NCBI RefSeq assembly: GCF_000815465.1
Contig: NZ_JSWE01000096.1
Span: 1-64,000, forward strand
From: Candidatus Jidaibacter acanthamoeba
Lineage (GTDB): Bacteria; Pseudomonadota; Alphaproteobacteria; Rickettsiales; Midichloriaceae
DNA: 64,000 bases
Direction: 5' to 3'
Shown here one piece after another: positions 8,326 through 17,254 of the stretch (its first letter is position 1; each line of letters opens with the position of its first letter). The notes beneath the pieces were generated by a model that saw nothing but the letters and a program-made list of their open reading frames with translations, had not been told where the DNA came from and did no database searches. The position numbers and the translations under genes are program-made.

Positions 8326-10025
8326 AACGGTTGTCTACTACGATTAGAATGTAAAAATACAATTTTTGAATTAGAGTATATGTTCTCTTCTTCTTGAGTA
8401 CTTGGCATGGTTAAAGTAACCTTGTTCCCTTGGCGGTGTGAGTGTGTTGTAGATAATTTACCCTGCAAAGATTCCTGCGCTACATAAGGAAGATGAGTAT
8501 AATCGATCATTAAATTTCCAACTAACTGCTCTATTTCGTCTTGACCCTTAAACTGTAAGCTATTTAAAAAGTTATCTGTAAGACCAAAGCCGTTATCTTC
8601 GAAGCAAAATATAATATTTTGCTTTTCTTTCCTTGAACTTATTTCAATTTTACTCCCTTCAGGCAATGATCTTATAGCACGAGCTAATAAACTAACCAGG
8701 ACTTGTTTTAAAATCAATTCATTAGCTTTGATTTTTACCGAACCTTTAATAATATTATTAATTGTAATTTTCTGCTTGATTGCGATCGGTGAAAACAAGC
8801 TTATTATTTCATCTGTTAAAGCTTTTAGGCTTATCGTGTTATAATTCTCGTTATCAACTATATTATTTAAAAGTTGAGTAGTAATACTTTCAATTTTCTG
8901 CATAACATTTTTAAGCTTTTCATAATTTACTTCAATATCAAGTTCATTATTAAGAAGCTTAGCAAGTGTATTATTAGATTCTCTAATTATTTCAATCGAT
9001 AAGCTTTTTTGCTTACTAAGCTCTAAATTAAAACAACCAGTAGAATTTAGGGAGCTCTTATAAGCCTCAATTAAGGCATTATTCTTCTCTAATTTATTTA
9101 CAGAGACCTTAAGTGAATCTATTTCCTGCTTAAATATATCTTTGTAATCTTTAATGATCTGCTTCTTTTGCTGTAAGGTATATATAACTAATAACGTAAT
9201 ACCGACTACAAATGTTAACATGCATCTGACTAGACATAATCTGAATATGGATAATAAGAAATATTTTTTATTATATCCTATAGAAACTCTATAAGGTAAG
9301 TTTTCTATTTTAGGTATATGCCTTATGAGTATATTTGTTCGACTATTTTGAGGTGTATTGGTTGTGTCAATATCAAATGTAAAAGGTAAGTTTATATGTG
9401 ATGTCGATTCGGTAATAATATTTGATAAATTTATAGGAAGATCAAGATAACCTATTAAGTTGTTTTTTATATCACTTAGTCCAATAGATAGATTCATTAC
9501 TTTTAGATTGCTATCTTGCTTAGATAATTTTGTAACTATAGGCTTATCAGAATTATATTTAAATTTTTCTTCAAACTCATTTGTTGCCGAAGAAGTAGTA
9601 ATTGCACCATATATACCTATGTTATCAGCTAAGTCTTTACTATGCCAAGTTATGCTCTCAATATCTAATTTCGGGTTTAATGAATTTACTCTTCTAAATA
9701 TTTGTTTAACTTTACTTTCATCTTTATAGTTTTGGTTATTAATTAGTAGTTTACCTGCTAATAACAAAGATTCATTGTAGCGAAGCATAGTGGAGGCTAA
9801 AGATTCATGTATTTGTTCAGCTCTAAGCTTAACGGATTTTCGGATTGTATAATACTCTACATAGAATGTACCTAGTATAATTACTATACATATTAAGCAT
9901 AAAGCTAATATAGATGATTTGTAGATCGGCTTTAATTGCAGTTGATATACTTTGTTAAATAGAGAGTTTTCATAGTTAAGTCTATAATTCCATCTTAATA
10001 TATTTATAAAATTTTTATAATTCAT
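8322..10025 (-). CDS. Degenerate membrane sensor histidine kinase-like protein
   Basis: A 567-residue protein: TM helix about 36-57, an extracytoplasmic region about 58-257, TM about 258-284, a coiled-coil/dimerisation region about 290-390 and a HATPase_c-like domain about 400-540. The ATP-lid G1 motif is present (EDNGFGL, about 476-482), but the N box reads SLLARAIRSL without the essential Asn, and no H-box histidine is visible in the dimerisation helices. It is therefore probably a pseudokinase or an ATP-binding sensor without phosphotransfer. It overlaps the downstream STAND-TPR gene by 4 bp, so the two are translationally coupled and may work together. No response regulator is nearby. Confidence 0.65.
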   Translation of the reverse strand: MNYKNFINILRWNYRLNYENSLFNKVYQLQLKPIYKSSILALCLICIVIILGTFYVEYYTIRKSVKLRAEQIHESLASTMLRYNESLLLAGKLLINNQNYKDESKVKQIFRRVNSLNPKLDIESITWHSKDLADNIGIYGAITTSSATNEFEEKFKYNSDKPIVTKLSKQDSNLKVMNLSIGLSDIKNNLIGYLDLPINLSNIITESTSHINLPFTFDIDTTNTPQNSRTNILIRHIPKIENLPYRVSIGYNKKYFLLSIFRLCLVRCMLTFVVGITLLVIYTLQQKKQIIKDYKDIFKQEIDSLKVSVNKLEKNNALIEAYKSSLNSTGCFNLELSKQKSLSIEIIRESNNTLAKLLNNELDIEVNYEKLKNVMQKIESITTQLLNNIVDNENYNTISLKALTDEIISLFSPIAIKQKITINNIIKGSVKIKANELILKQVLVSLLARAIRSLPEGSKIEISSRKEKQNIIFCFEDNGFGLTDNFLNSLQFKGQDEIEQLVGNLMIDYTHLPYVAQESLQGKLSTTHSHRQGNKVTLTMPSTQEEENIYSNSKIVFLHSNRSRQPL

Positions 10026-10213
10026 GTTGATATATATTAATGCTTGCTATATAAGTATATATACCAACTATATTGACATAAGTACACTTAACTACCTTGA
10101 TATTAAAAAATAGTTAAATTAATTTATAAAGTCAAATAAAAAGGTTAATTAATATACTAAATATTATTGTATTAAACTAAAATATTACTGTATTAGTGCA
10201 AAAGGAGTGAAAT

Positions 10214-10474
10214 GTGAATAAAAATATAAAGAAGATTACTTGGTATGAACTTATAGAAGCTATGGATTATAACCAAGAGCTTCCTATTTCACAACAGGTA
10301 GAAGAGCACCTTAATAGTTTGGGATATAAGACAATAGAAATAGATAATATTATTTTTAATGTGGATAACCTTATCAACAAATTATCTAAAGTAGAGCTTA
10401 CTTATATAAAGAGAGGAGAGGCTGAAGCTTTGAAAAGGTGGTATGAGCTTGGCCTTCCTAAGCTCGAGGGTTAA
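10214..10474 (+). CDS. Small hypothetical protein
   Basis: An 86-residue protein starting at GTG 10214, with AAAGGAG at 10201-10207 as a well-placed ribosome binding site. It has no recognisable family, signal or membrane segment; it is mixed acidic/basic and predicted mostly helical. It is divergent from the sensor-like gene (gap about 190 bp, likely holding both promoters) and 28 bp upstream of a small HTH gene, so the two may form a regulatory operon of the ICE. Confidence 0.55.
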   Translation: MNKNIKKITWYELIEAMDYNQELPISQQVEEHLNSLGYKTIEIDNIIFNVDNLINKLSKVELTYIKRGEAEALKRWYELGLPKLEG

Positions 10475-10502
10475 ATATAAAATAATTATTCGGAGTATTA
10501 TT

Positions 10503-10718
10503 ATGAAAGAAACCAGACAAATAAATTATGAAAATAAATTACTTTCCAGAAAAGAAGCAGCTGAATTCTTAGGACTTAAAGAAAACACGCTAGCTGTTTG
10601 GGCATGCAATAAAACTTATTATATACCGATGTTTAAGATAGGTAAGTATGTTAAGTATAAGTTAACCGATTTAATTAAGTTTATTGAAGATCAGGAAATG
10701 GGCAAAATGCACCTTTAG
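10503..10718 (+). CDS. Excisionase-like helix-turn-helix protein (HTH_17/MerR fold)
   Basis: A 71-residue protein from ATG 10503 (the frame is open from 10443 but upstream residues are not protein-like). The sequence LSRKEAAEFLGLKENTLAVW, then MFKIGKYVKYKLTDLIKFIE, is the classic layout of small winged-HTH proteins used as Xis/RDF or AlpA-type regulators. In this context it could direct excision or regulate cargo. It follows the 86-residue gene and is ended by a hairpin at 10756-10795. Confidence 0.75.
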   Translation: MKETRQINYENKLLSRKEAAEFLGLKENTLAVWACNKTYYIPMFKIGKYVKYKLTDLIKFIEDQEMGKMHL

Positions 10719-10755
10719 TTTATACTTATAAAAAGTATAATATTATTAAAACTTT

Positions 10756-10795
10756 ATATTAAGCTCCTTTATATTCTAATAAAAGAGCTTAATAT
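10756..10795. terminator. Hairpin between converging genes
   Basis: An 11-bp perfect inverted repeat ATATTAAGCTC / GAGCTTAATAT with an 18-nt loop lies between the plus-strand HTH gene and the minus-strand XRE gene. The flanking T tracts are weak, so it may be a bidirectional terminator of modest strength. Confidence 0.5.
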
Positions 10796-10811
10796 TTCAT
10801 TATTAAAAAAG

Positions 10812-11321
10812 TTATTCTTTATTAATACATTCCAAGCTATGCAAAACCATACCTAATGCAAGTATTTTTCTATCATGATAGGAAAGCACAAGGTTGTGAT
10901 AAGAATACAATAAATTTGCTATTTTCTCAAATTGGTGCAAGCTTATTATTATATTAAATTCCCTTATAACCTCCTTTAAGCAATTAACCACTTTTATATA
11001 TTCTTCAGGATTAACCTCTTCGTCTTTTTTTATAATAGCTATAGTAGCTTTTGTGGATTTATTAAGCTCTTCAATCGCTGTAAGGCTGTCTTGTAATAAA
11101 TCTTCCAGCGTTATTCCAAGTATATTTGTAATTTTATATAGCACATCCAGATTTTGAGAACGGCCGTTAATTATATTATACATTTGATGCTTAGGTATAT
11201 TAGCTCTTTGTGCAAGTTCAGAAATATTAATCTTTCTGCCACCTATAAGCGACCTTAAGTTTTTAGATATATTTTTCACTTTTGTTTTGCAGCATTGTAT
11301 GCCTTGACAGGCTAAACACAA
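10812..11321 (-). CDS. XRE-family transcriptional regulator
   Basis: Up to 169 residues from a TTG at 11321; a GTG at 11279 giving a shorter protein is equally possible, since the N-terminal CLACQGIQCC segment is not typical. The HTH_3 domain is clear: INISELAQRANIPKHQMYNI then VLYKITNILGITLEDLL. The C-terminal half is helical and resembles in layout the second XRE protein at 16353. It is divergent from the SSB-like gene at 11474 and probably binds the 150-bp shared upstream region. Confidence 0.75.
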   Translation of the reverse strand: MCLACQGIQCCKTKVKNISKNLRSLIGGRKINISELAQRANIPKHQMYNIINGRSQNLDVLYKITNILGITLEDLLQDSLTAIEELNKSTKATIAIIKKDEEVNPEEYIKVVNCLKEVIREFNIIISLHQFEKIANLLYSYHNLVLSYHDRKILALGMVLHSLECINKE

Positions 11322-11473
11322 AGGTTAGCTATATATTAAATTATTGTAAATTACATTTTGTCGCTTATGTAAAATTAGTAATATATAGTAGATAATACAA
11401 ATAAATATTGTAAAACTTGCATACTAAGTATACTTTAACAATAAAGAAAAATTAGTATATATTGAGGGCTATT

Positions 11474-11887
11474 ATGCAAAACGGTGCTTATGTTGATTTA
11501 TACGGAAGATTATACCGGGACATTCAAATTAGGTATTCTTTAACACAAAAACTTTATGGGATTGTTATAATTGCTGTAAAACAGAAAATAGGTTATCATC
11601 CTTACTCCAGGGATCCTATCCATGTTACAAAGCTTTTCCAGGCAGTAATTTGGAATGATGATTTAATTAATAAATTGAAAGATTTATTAACAAAAGGAAA
11701 GAGAATTTACTTAAAAGGAGAGCTGGATATAATACAAGCTAAAAACTTAGACCCTGATGCTCAGCTTGTAATCACTGTAAGAAGTGAAGCAGGAATCACC
11801 ATCCTTTCCAATAGTACGTTTGCTGAAACGGAGGATGAAATTTCTCCGGATTGCTTCGATATAATTCCTAAAGATATATATCATTAA
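11474..11887 (+). CDS. SSB-like OB-fold protein
   Basis: A 137-residue protein from ATG 11474 with GAGGG upstream. Strand order matches single-stranded DNA-binding proteins: VDLYGRLYRDIQIRY, FQAVIWNDDLINKLKDLL, then KGKRIYLKGELDII and a final strand. The C-terminal tail is acidic. ICEs of this type commonly carry their own SSB to protect transferred strands. A shorter related copy lies at 39297 (shared IYLKGELDIIQA / IFIGELDIIQA segments), at the far end of the transfer operon. It diverges from chromosomal SSB-like sequence enough that the family call is from pattern, not identity. Confidence 0.65.
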   Translation: MQNGAYVDLYGRLYRDIQIRYSLTQKLYGIVIIAVKQKIGYHPYSRDPIHVTKLFQAVIWNDDLINKLKDLLTKGKRIYLKGELDIIQAKNLDPDAQLVITVRSEAGITILSNSTFAETEDEISPDCFDIIPKDIYH

Positions 11888-11927
11888 CCTATAAGTTTTG
11901 TGGTGTTCTATATAAGAAATATAAACA

Positions 11928-14678
11928 TTATTTTTTAACTACCTTCTTTTTCTTCTTCTTCTTAAGTGCTGGAAAGGTTAAGATAAATTCGGTATATTTG
12001 CCTATTCTTGATTTACATTCAATATATCCGCCCATATCATGCATTATCATTTTACAGAAGGCGAGACCGATACCGGTACCGCTTTTGCTTTTGGTATAAA
12101 ACTTATCAAATATATATGGTATATCATCTTCTGATATGCCTTTACCGTTATCTCTAAAATATAGCTTATTACTCTCTGCTCTAATCTCTATTTTTACGTT
12201 TCTGCCGCCATATTTATATGCATTATTAAGCAAATTAGACAGCAAGCGTTTAATATAATGCATTGAGCCGTAAAATAAAAAGTTTTCTACAATATTAATA
12301 TTGACCCCGTCTTTCTCGGGGTTTAGAAGTTTGTATTCCAATATGCTTGCGGTAACGCATTCTTCAATGGTAATATTCTTCTTATCATCGGCAATTACGG
12401 TGCTTTTAAGCGAGGCAAGAAGACCGTCTACGGTACTTATACCCTGAGAACTAACTTTAGTAAGCATTTGAGTAAATTCTAATAAAGTATCCCCTTCTTC
12501 CTTATCCAATGTAAAAGTATAAGTATTATCTTTTACTTTTTTATTATCAAAAGCTCCCTGAAATAAATTATTTATGGTCACTGCACACATGTTAAGTGTA
12601 GCAAGAGGGCTTTTCACCTCATGTGCCATAGCACCGCCAAACACGTGCATGGTTTCTACTCTCTCTTCCTGCTCTTTCTCACGCTTGCGGAAAAAGAAAA
12701 GGGTCGCGAATAAGAAAAAAAGATAAATGTAAGCTATACTGCTTGCAGTAGTAATTTCTTTAAATGAATTTATATTATGCCCAGTTTTGCTAAATAAAAA
12801 AATTCCACAGATAAGCCCTACTGTATACATTAGTAAAAACCTTCTCGCATCAACAAATAGATAGAGCGCAAAAGCAGATAATATACCATTCATTATCCAA
12901 AAATCATCCCCATTACTAACAAACAGCATATAGTTTGAGACAAATGGTAAACAAAATGTTAGCAAGAAATACCAATAATAATGTAAATAGTTATTTAAAA
13001 ACTTTTTACTAAATATAAATTCTCTAGATAACATTATCATACAAAAAAAGTAGCCTGATATCAGGAGCCAAGCGACCACCTGATGGTCAGGATTTGAGGT
13101 TACATCTAAACTATATAAGAAATAATAAGAAAGTGTAAATGTACAAAACTTTTTAATTTCAAAATTACGATGACCTGGGTTTTCTTTAATCAATCTAATA
13201 GTAGAATTAATAAATTTAGCTACTTCTTTAAAGAGATCTAAAGTTTTGTTAATAACTAAAATAGCTACCTTTTCTGTAGGAGGTTGTATTTTTAGCGGAA
13301 GTTTACCAATATAAATTTGATAATAATGCATGCTAAATAAACCAGTGGTACTTCCAAGGATACCAAAACTCCAGCTGATAATTGCAAATTCTCCGGCAAT
13401 AAATCTACCAATTATGGTAAATATCATTGCAGTAATAACACTTGCAACGAAAGAACTACTATTAGTTTTAAAGCCTAAAAATCCACATAAAGCAGGAATT
13501 GATATTATAGGCCCCCAGAAATTAGCTATTGACCATACGAGGTTTAAGATATTTGTAGCAGAATGAATAAGAACTATAGATGAAATAGAAAGAATTATGG
13601 TAACTGATCTAATAGCAACAAGCTCTAAAGTATTATTAATATTACGGTATAGTACTTTAATTATATCATTTACTAAAATAATGCTTGTAGCATTAATCTC
13701 GGATTCAGCCATTGACATAATAATTGCTATTAAACCAGTAACCATCAAGCCTCTTAACCCTTCTGGTAAAATAGCTATAAAATACAATAATGCTTCATTA
13801 GGAACTATATCTGGATAATTAGCTTTCATCTTATATGCAATTACACAAAATGCTGCTGACACAGGTAAAGAAATTAAAGCTGTCATCTTTAAAGCACGCT
13901 TAAGCTTTCCTGGGTGCTGGGCAATTAAACACCGTTGGACGAATCCAGGGTAAAATCCTGGTAATAAGGTATAAAGTGCAAAACTGGTTAATAAACTTAA
14001 AGTATGGTCTGACATTTTTATATTCAAATGTGATTCTGGAAGGCTTTGAAAAAAGCTTTCAATACCACCAGTGTTAGTAAATACAACTATATAAGAAATT
14101 GGAATGATAAAAAGAAATATATTAGACTTAAAGATTTCTGTATAAATAACTGCTCTAATACCTCCAAGTGCAGCATATACAGTTATAATACTATATCCGA
14201 TTAAAATTCCATAATTAGGGTCAATTCCCAAAAAAAAATAAAAAACAGATCCCATAGCTACAGCTTGTGCAGCTATAATACCTAAGCTTCTAATTATAGA
14301 TACAAAGGCTGTTATACATCTTCCAGGAGCACCATAAAGCTTATACATTATTTCACCTAATGAAACACACCCTTTAAACCGAGTTATATTAGGAGCAATG
14401 ACAAATGCAGCGACCAACCAAAACAGTGGTTCAAGGAGCTGTCTAATAACAAATATAGTTCCAAACTCATATATTTTACCTGTCACTCCTATTGTACTTC
14501 CGGCACCTGTCGATGCAGCAAACATAGAGCAAACTAATGCAGTTAAAGAAATATTTTTATAACCTAATGCAAATTCTTTTAAAGTTTTTATCTGCACGGA
14601 TTTAACAATACCTATTACTAGGCATGTTGCTAAAAAAGCAATCAATATTGTGATATCAAGAAAATTTAATCTTAACAT
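11928..14678 (-). CDS. Sodium/solute symporter fused to a histidine kinase
   Basis: A 916-residue protein. The N-terminal ~480 residues form an SLC5/SSS symporter (about 13 TM helices; GAGSTIG and the ALGGIRAV region are typical). A second membrane block (about 510-660) precedes a complete kinase: H box AHEVKSP (His about 686), N box LLNNAYKYGG (about 816-825), G1 RDNGKGIS and G2 GTGIGLAF. The architecture is like CbrA-type sensors, where a transporter domain senses or imports a nutrient. The tail ends in a run of lysines. No partner response regulator is in the window. Unlike the sensor at 8322, all kinase motifs are intact, so it is probably active. Confidence 0.88.
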   Translation of the reverse strand: MLRLNFLDITILIAFLATCLVIGIVKSVQIKTLKEFALGYKNISLTALVCSMFAASTGAGSTIGVTGKIYEFGTIFVIRQLLEPLFWLVAAFVIAPNITRFKGCVSLGEIMYKLYGAPGRCITAFVSIIRSLGIIAAQAVAMGSVFYFFLGIDPNYGILIGYSIITVYAALGGIRAVIYTEIFKSNIFLFIIPISYIVVFTNTGGIESFFQSLPESHLNIKMSDHTLSLLTSFALYTLLPGFYPGFVQRCLIAQHPGKLKRALKMTALISLPVSAAFCVIAYKMKANYPDIVPNEALLYFIAILPEGLRGLMVTGLIAIIMSMAESEINATSIILVNDIIKVLYRNINNTLELVAIRSVTIILSISSIVLIHSATNILNLVWSIANFWGPIISIPALCGFLGFKTNSSSFVASVITAMIFTIIGRFIAGEFAIISWSFGILGSTTGLFSMHYYQIYIGKLPLKIQPPTEKVAILVINKTLDLFKEVAKFINSTIRLIKENPGHRNFEIKKFCTFTLSYYFLYSLDVTSNPDHQVVAWLLISGYFFCMIMLSREFIFSKKFLNNYLHYYWYFLLTFCLPFVSNYMLFVSNGDDFWIMNGILSAFALYLFVDARRFLLMYTVGLICGIFLFSKTGHNINSFKEITTASSIAYIYLFFLFATLFFFRKREKEQEERVETMHVFGGAMAHEVKSPLATLNMCAVTINNLFQGAFDNKKVKDNTYTFTLDKEEGDTLLEFTQMLTKVSSQGISTVDGLLASLKSTVIADDKKNITIEECVTASILEYKLLNPEKDGVNINIVENFLFYGSMHYIKRLLSNLLNNAYKYGGRNVKIEIRAESNKLYFRDNGKGISEDDIPYIFDKFYTKSKSGTGIGLAFCKMIMHDMGGYIECKSRIGKYTEFILTFPALKKKKKKKVVKK

Positions 14679-14917
14679 TTAAACCTTTATTATAGTAATA
14701 TTAAATATAATAATTTATTTGTTAAGATTTAGCAAAAGATATATAAAACTATGATATTAAAATTTATTAATAGCCTTATAATTAAGAAAATCTGAAAATT
14801 AAATTGTTACGTATAATGGTGTGCTAATTTAAATTTATAACATAAATTTAAATCGAATACTTAATACTAATGGGCTAACTACTTATAATAAATTGGTTTT
14901 AATTAAAGAAATTAAAT

Positions 14918-15094
14918 TTATCCATCTCCGCCTGTACCACAATGTAAAGGAGTTAATGTATTATTGATTTCAAGGTGGATTTGTGATTGCAATTTGTTGA
15001 TAGAGGTATCTTTCTTAATATTTTCAAAACGCGAAGATGCAACCATAGCAACTGCTATAATACTTAATATTAAAACTTTTTTAAAAATAGCCAT
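14918..15094 (-). CDS. Small secreted-peptide candidate
   Basis: A 58-residue ORF from ATG 15094, preceded by GAGGG. Residues 1-21 are a good Sec-type signal (MAIFKKVLI, then IIAVAMVASS), the remainder is short and hydrophilic and ends LHCGTGGDG. No family recognised. It is on the same strand as, and upstream of, the symporter-kinase gene (gap 239 bp). Its size, signal sequence and cysteine-glycine tail fit a secreted peptide, possibly a signal or small lipoprotein-free periplasmic peptide; this is inference. Confidence 0.5.
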   Translation of the reverse strand: MAIFKKVLILSIIAVAMVASSRFENIKKDTSINKLQSQIHLEINNTLTPLHCGTGGDG

Positions 15095-15453
15095 TTAAAC
15101 CCTCTTTATTCATTTAACAAATTTCAGCTTAAACTAATAAAAGCCTAGTATTATTACAATATCTTTTTTATTAATATATTGCTAACGAATAATTATGATT
15201 TGCTAAAAATTATAGTAAAGTATAAATACTTTTTATATTTTAGACTTCCTAACTTAATTTTTTAATATTTAAACTTAATTATATTGAGCTTTTTTAATAA
15301 AGTTCAAGTTTTATGTTATATAATTGCTTTGTTTTGAATTTAAGAAATCAGGGGGAATACACACTGTATACAAGATGCTTTAAGACTGTAGTACTTATTT
15401 TTTATATAACACACCTGAATTCTTAAAAATTATATTTTATACTGTTTTCTATA
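15095..15453. other. AT-rich intergenic stretch
   Basis: About 360 bases between the small peptide gene and the CaaX ankyrin gene. It is very AT-rich with frequent stops in all frames. I see no gene, RNA or clear hairpin; it should contain the promoter of the peptide gene at its left side. Confidence 0.4.
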
Positions 15454-16062
15454 TTACATCATAATGCAACAGCCTTTTTCATTTGTATTTTTATATTGTA
15501 ATTCTTTTACTTTTCCAGTTTCTTTCCAATTATTGTATGCTTCTTTCATAGTTTTTTCATCAATCTTTATATCTTTAGGTATAACTTGCATTATAAGCTC
15601 TAAAGCAGTGGTATTATCATGGTTATGAATATTAATATCAGCACCATTTACTATCATCCAACCTAAGAAAGGCATACTACTTTTTACTGCCGACCATTTT
15701 ATTTCTGCAACAATTTTAATAGGGACATCTTCACTACCTCGAGTTGCTTTATCATAATTATAAGCCCATGTATGTAATGGGGTGTTCCCTTCTTTATCTT
15801 GTGCATTTAAATCTGCGCCTTGCTTGTATAAATATTCACCATTAACAATATTTTTGGGATTATGAGCATTAAATCCTGAAAAAACATGCATAGGTGTGAA
15901 GCCATGCTCATCTTCCCTATTAAAAAATTCATGCTTATTATCAATTTCATTTTTTATTGAATCGTATATGCGTTCTACGTACTCACTTCCTTGCTGGCGC
16001 AACCAATAATGTAATGGATAAGCTAGTTGCCTTTCTTCAGATGAATAATCAAATGTCTTCAT
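15454..16062 (-). CDS. Ankyrin-repeat protein ending in a CaaX box
   Basis: A 202-residue protein from ATG 16062 (an in-frame TTG lies 12 bp earlier; GAG precedes the ATG at good spacing). Two to three ankyrin units are seen, including HGFTPMHVF and DKEGNTPLHTWAY, then VNGADINIHNHDNTTALEL. The last residues are GCCIMM, so the final four, CIMM, form a CaaX prenylation motif with a preceding Cys and Met at X, as favoured by eukaryotic farnesyltransferase. Bacteria have no such enzyme, and ankyrin effectors with CaaX boxes are known in Legionella (AnkB). A translocated host-membrane-anchored effector is the likely role. It is cargo in the ICE. Confidence 0.72.
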   Translation of the reverse strand: MKTFDYSSEERQLAYPLHYWLRQQGSEYVERIYDSIKNEIDNKHEFFNREDEHGFTPMHVFSGFNAHNPKNIVNGEYLYKQGADLNAQDKEGNTPLHTWAYNYDKATRGSEDVPIKIVAEIKWSAVKSSMPFLGWMIVNGADINIHNHDNTTALELIMQVIPKDIKIDEKTMKEAYNNWKETGKVKELQYKNTNEKGCCIMM

Positions 16063-16352
16063 ATAATATCTCAAATTAAATTAATTCACTTTTTAACAAA
16101 AGTTTAATAATTATATTATAATTAAGTACGTTTTATCAATAAAGATTAAACTATAATTAATATTTAATTAATATAACTGTTATATTAAATTATTTAATAA
16201 TAAAGTTATAAATATATTTAGTATTAACTTTTACAATGATCCTTGCCTTTGCCTCTACCATTATCTTCTTCTACAATCTTTTTAGTAAAGTCTCCTAATA
16301 CATGTGCACTTTAAAAATTTAATACTTTCTTTTAATTCTAAGTTTTTAAATT

Positions 16353-16838
16353 TTATATAAGTTCTTGGGTATGTATATTCTCCACCATCCAGTTAGCGAA
16401 TCTGGTGTCTACTTTCGGGTTTTCTTCATTTAAGGAATAAATATAAACTTCCTGTATAAGGTGCAACATCTGCTCCAAGGTAAGAGTTAAGTGTTTTTGG
16501 GCTATTATTTTCTCTACTGCCTGCAAGGTGCCATTATATAGTTTAAAGTTCCAAATGTGCTTTTCGGAAGATCTCGTAATCTGATTTTTAGTGCTTGCAT
16601 ATACAGAGCTTGCCGATTGATTACCCAATAAAGCATCTACCGAGCACTCCAGGGTTTTTGCTATAGCAACTAAGGTCTCCATCCCGGGATTAGTGGATTT
16701 ATTATTTAAGATATTTCTTACCGCACTAATCTTAAGTCCTGATTTCTTTTCAACCGAGCTTGCAGTTAAGTTCCTTTCGCTCATCCTTTGTTTTATCTGC
16801 TCTTTTAAATTCTCTAAAACATATTTCGTATTTATCAT
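16353..16838 (-). CDS. XRE-family repressor
   Basis: A 161-residue protein. HTH region: NLTASSVEKKSGLKISAVRN followed by NPGMETLVAIAKTLECSVDA, a canonical HTH_3. The C-terminal part is helical and of unknown fold. It is divergent from a small DNA-binding protein at 16976, an arrangement like CI/Cro, and is probably the switch controlling the replication genes at 17255-18623 and perhaps transfer. Confidence 0.8.
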   Translation of the reverse strand: MINTKYVLENLKEQIKQRMSERNLTASSVEKKSGLKISAVRNILNNKSTNPGMETLVAIAKTLECSVDALLGNQSASSVYASTKNQITRSSEKHIWNFKLYNGTLQAVEKIIAQKHLTLTLEQMLHLIQEVYIYSLNEENPKVDTRFANWMVENIHTQELI

Positions 16839-16975
16839 ATCCGTCTCATTTATTTTTCTGCTTGTGAGTACAATCTCTATATGTTATTTGTATCTATGCT
16901 ATAGTAACTATTATATATACTCAACATAAGTAGTTATATAATCATATTATATCAAATAAAACAAAAAGAGAAGCT
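16839..16975. promoter_or_regulatory. Divergent promoter/operator region
   Basis: The 137-bp gap between the XRE repressor and the Cro-like gene must hold both promoters. It includes related AT-rich segments ACTATTATATA and TAGTTATATAAT around 16908-16945 that could be operator half-sites. AAGAGAAG just before 16976 is the ribosome binding site of the plus-strand gene. Confidence 0.35.
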
Positions 16976-17230
16976 ATGAATATATATAGTAAAATTAATA
17001 CTTATAATACCAGAGATGAGTTCAGCAAAATTATAAGGTTTTATATCGGCTCATGCGGAATGATTCCTTATAAAAAAGCAGCAAGAGAACTTAGGGTAGA
17101 TGAACGAACTCTAGCAAGTTGGGTAAGAGGAGAAAAGCAGTTAACATTATCTTCTTTACTTAAATTAGCGCTATACCTACCACCAACCTTCATCAGAGAT
17201 GTAATAAATATTCCACATAAAATTAGCTAA
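16976..17230 (+). CDS. Small Cro-like HTH protein
   Basis: An 84-residue protein with an HTH pattern: PYKKAARELRVDERTLASWV then GEKQLTLSSLLKLALYLP. It resembles small phage-type Cro or YdaS proteins. It diverges from the XRE repressor and precedes the replication pair by 24 bp, so it probably heads the replication operon. Confidence 0.65.
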   Translation: MNIYSKINTYNTRDEFSKIIRFYIGSCGMIPYKKAARELRVDERTLASWVRGEKQLTLSSLLKLALYLPPTFIRDVINIPHKIS

Positions 17231-17254
17231 ATAAAACCAATAGGTAAAATTGAC

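Noticed and set aside
16230-16315. Minus-strand frame encoding HVLGDFTKKIVEEDNGRGKG
   Set aside because: Open for only about 28 codons without a start codon; perhaps the tail of a lost gene.
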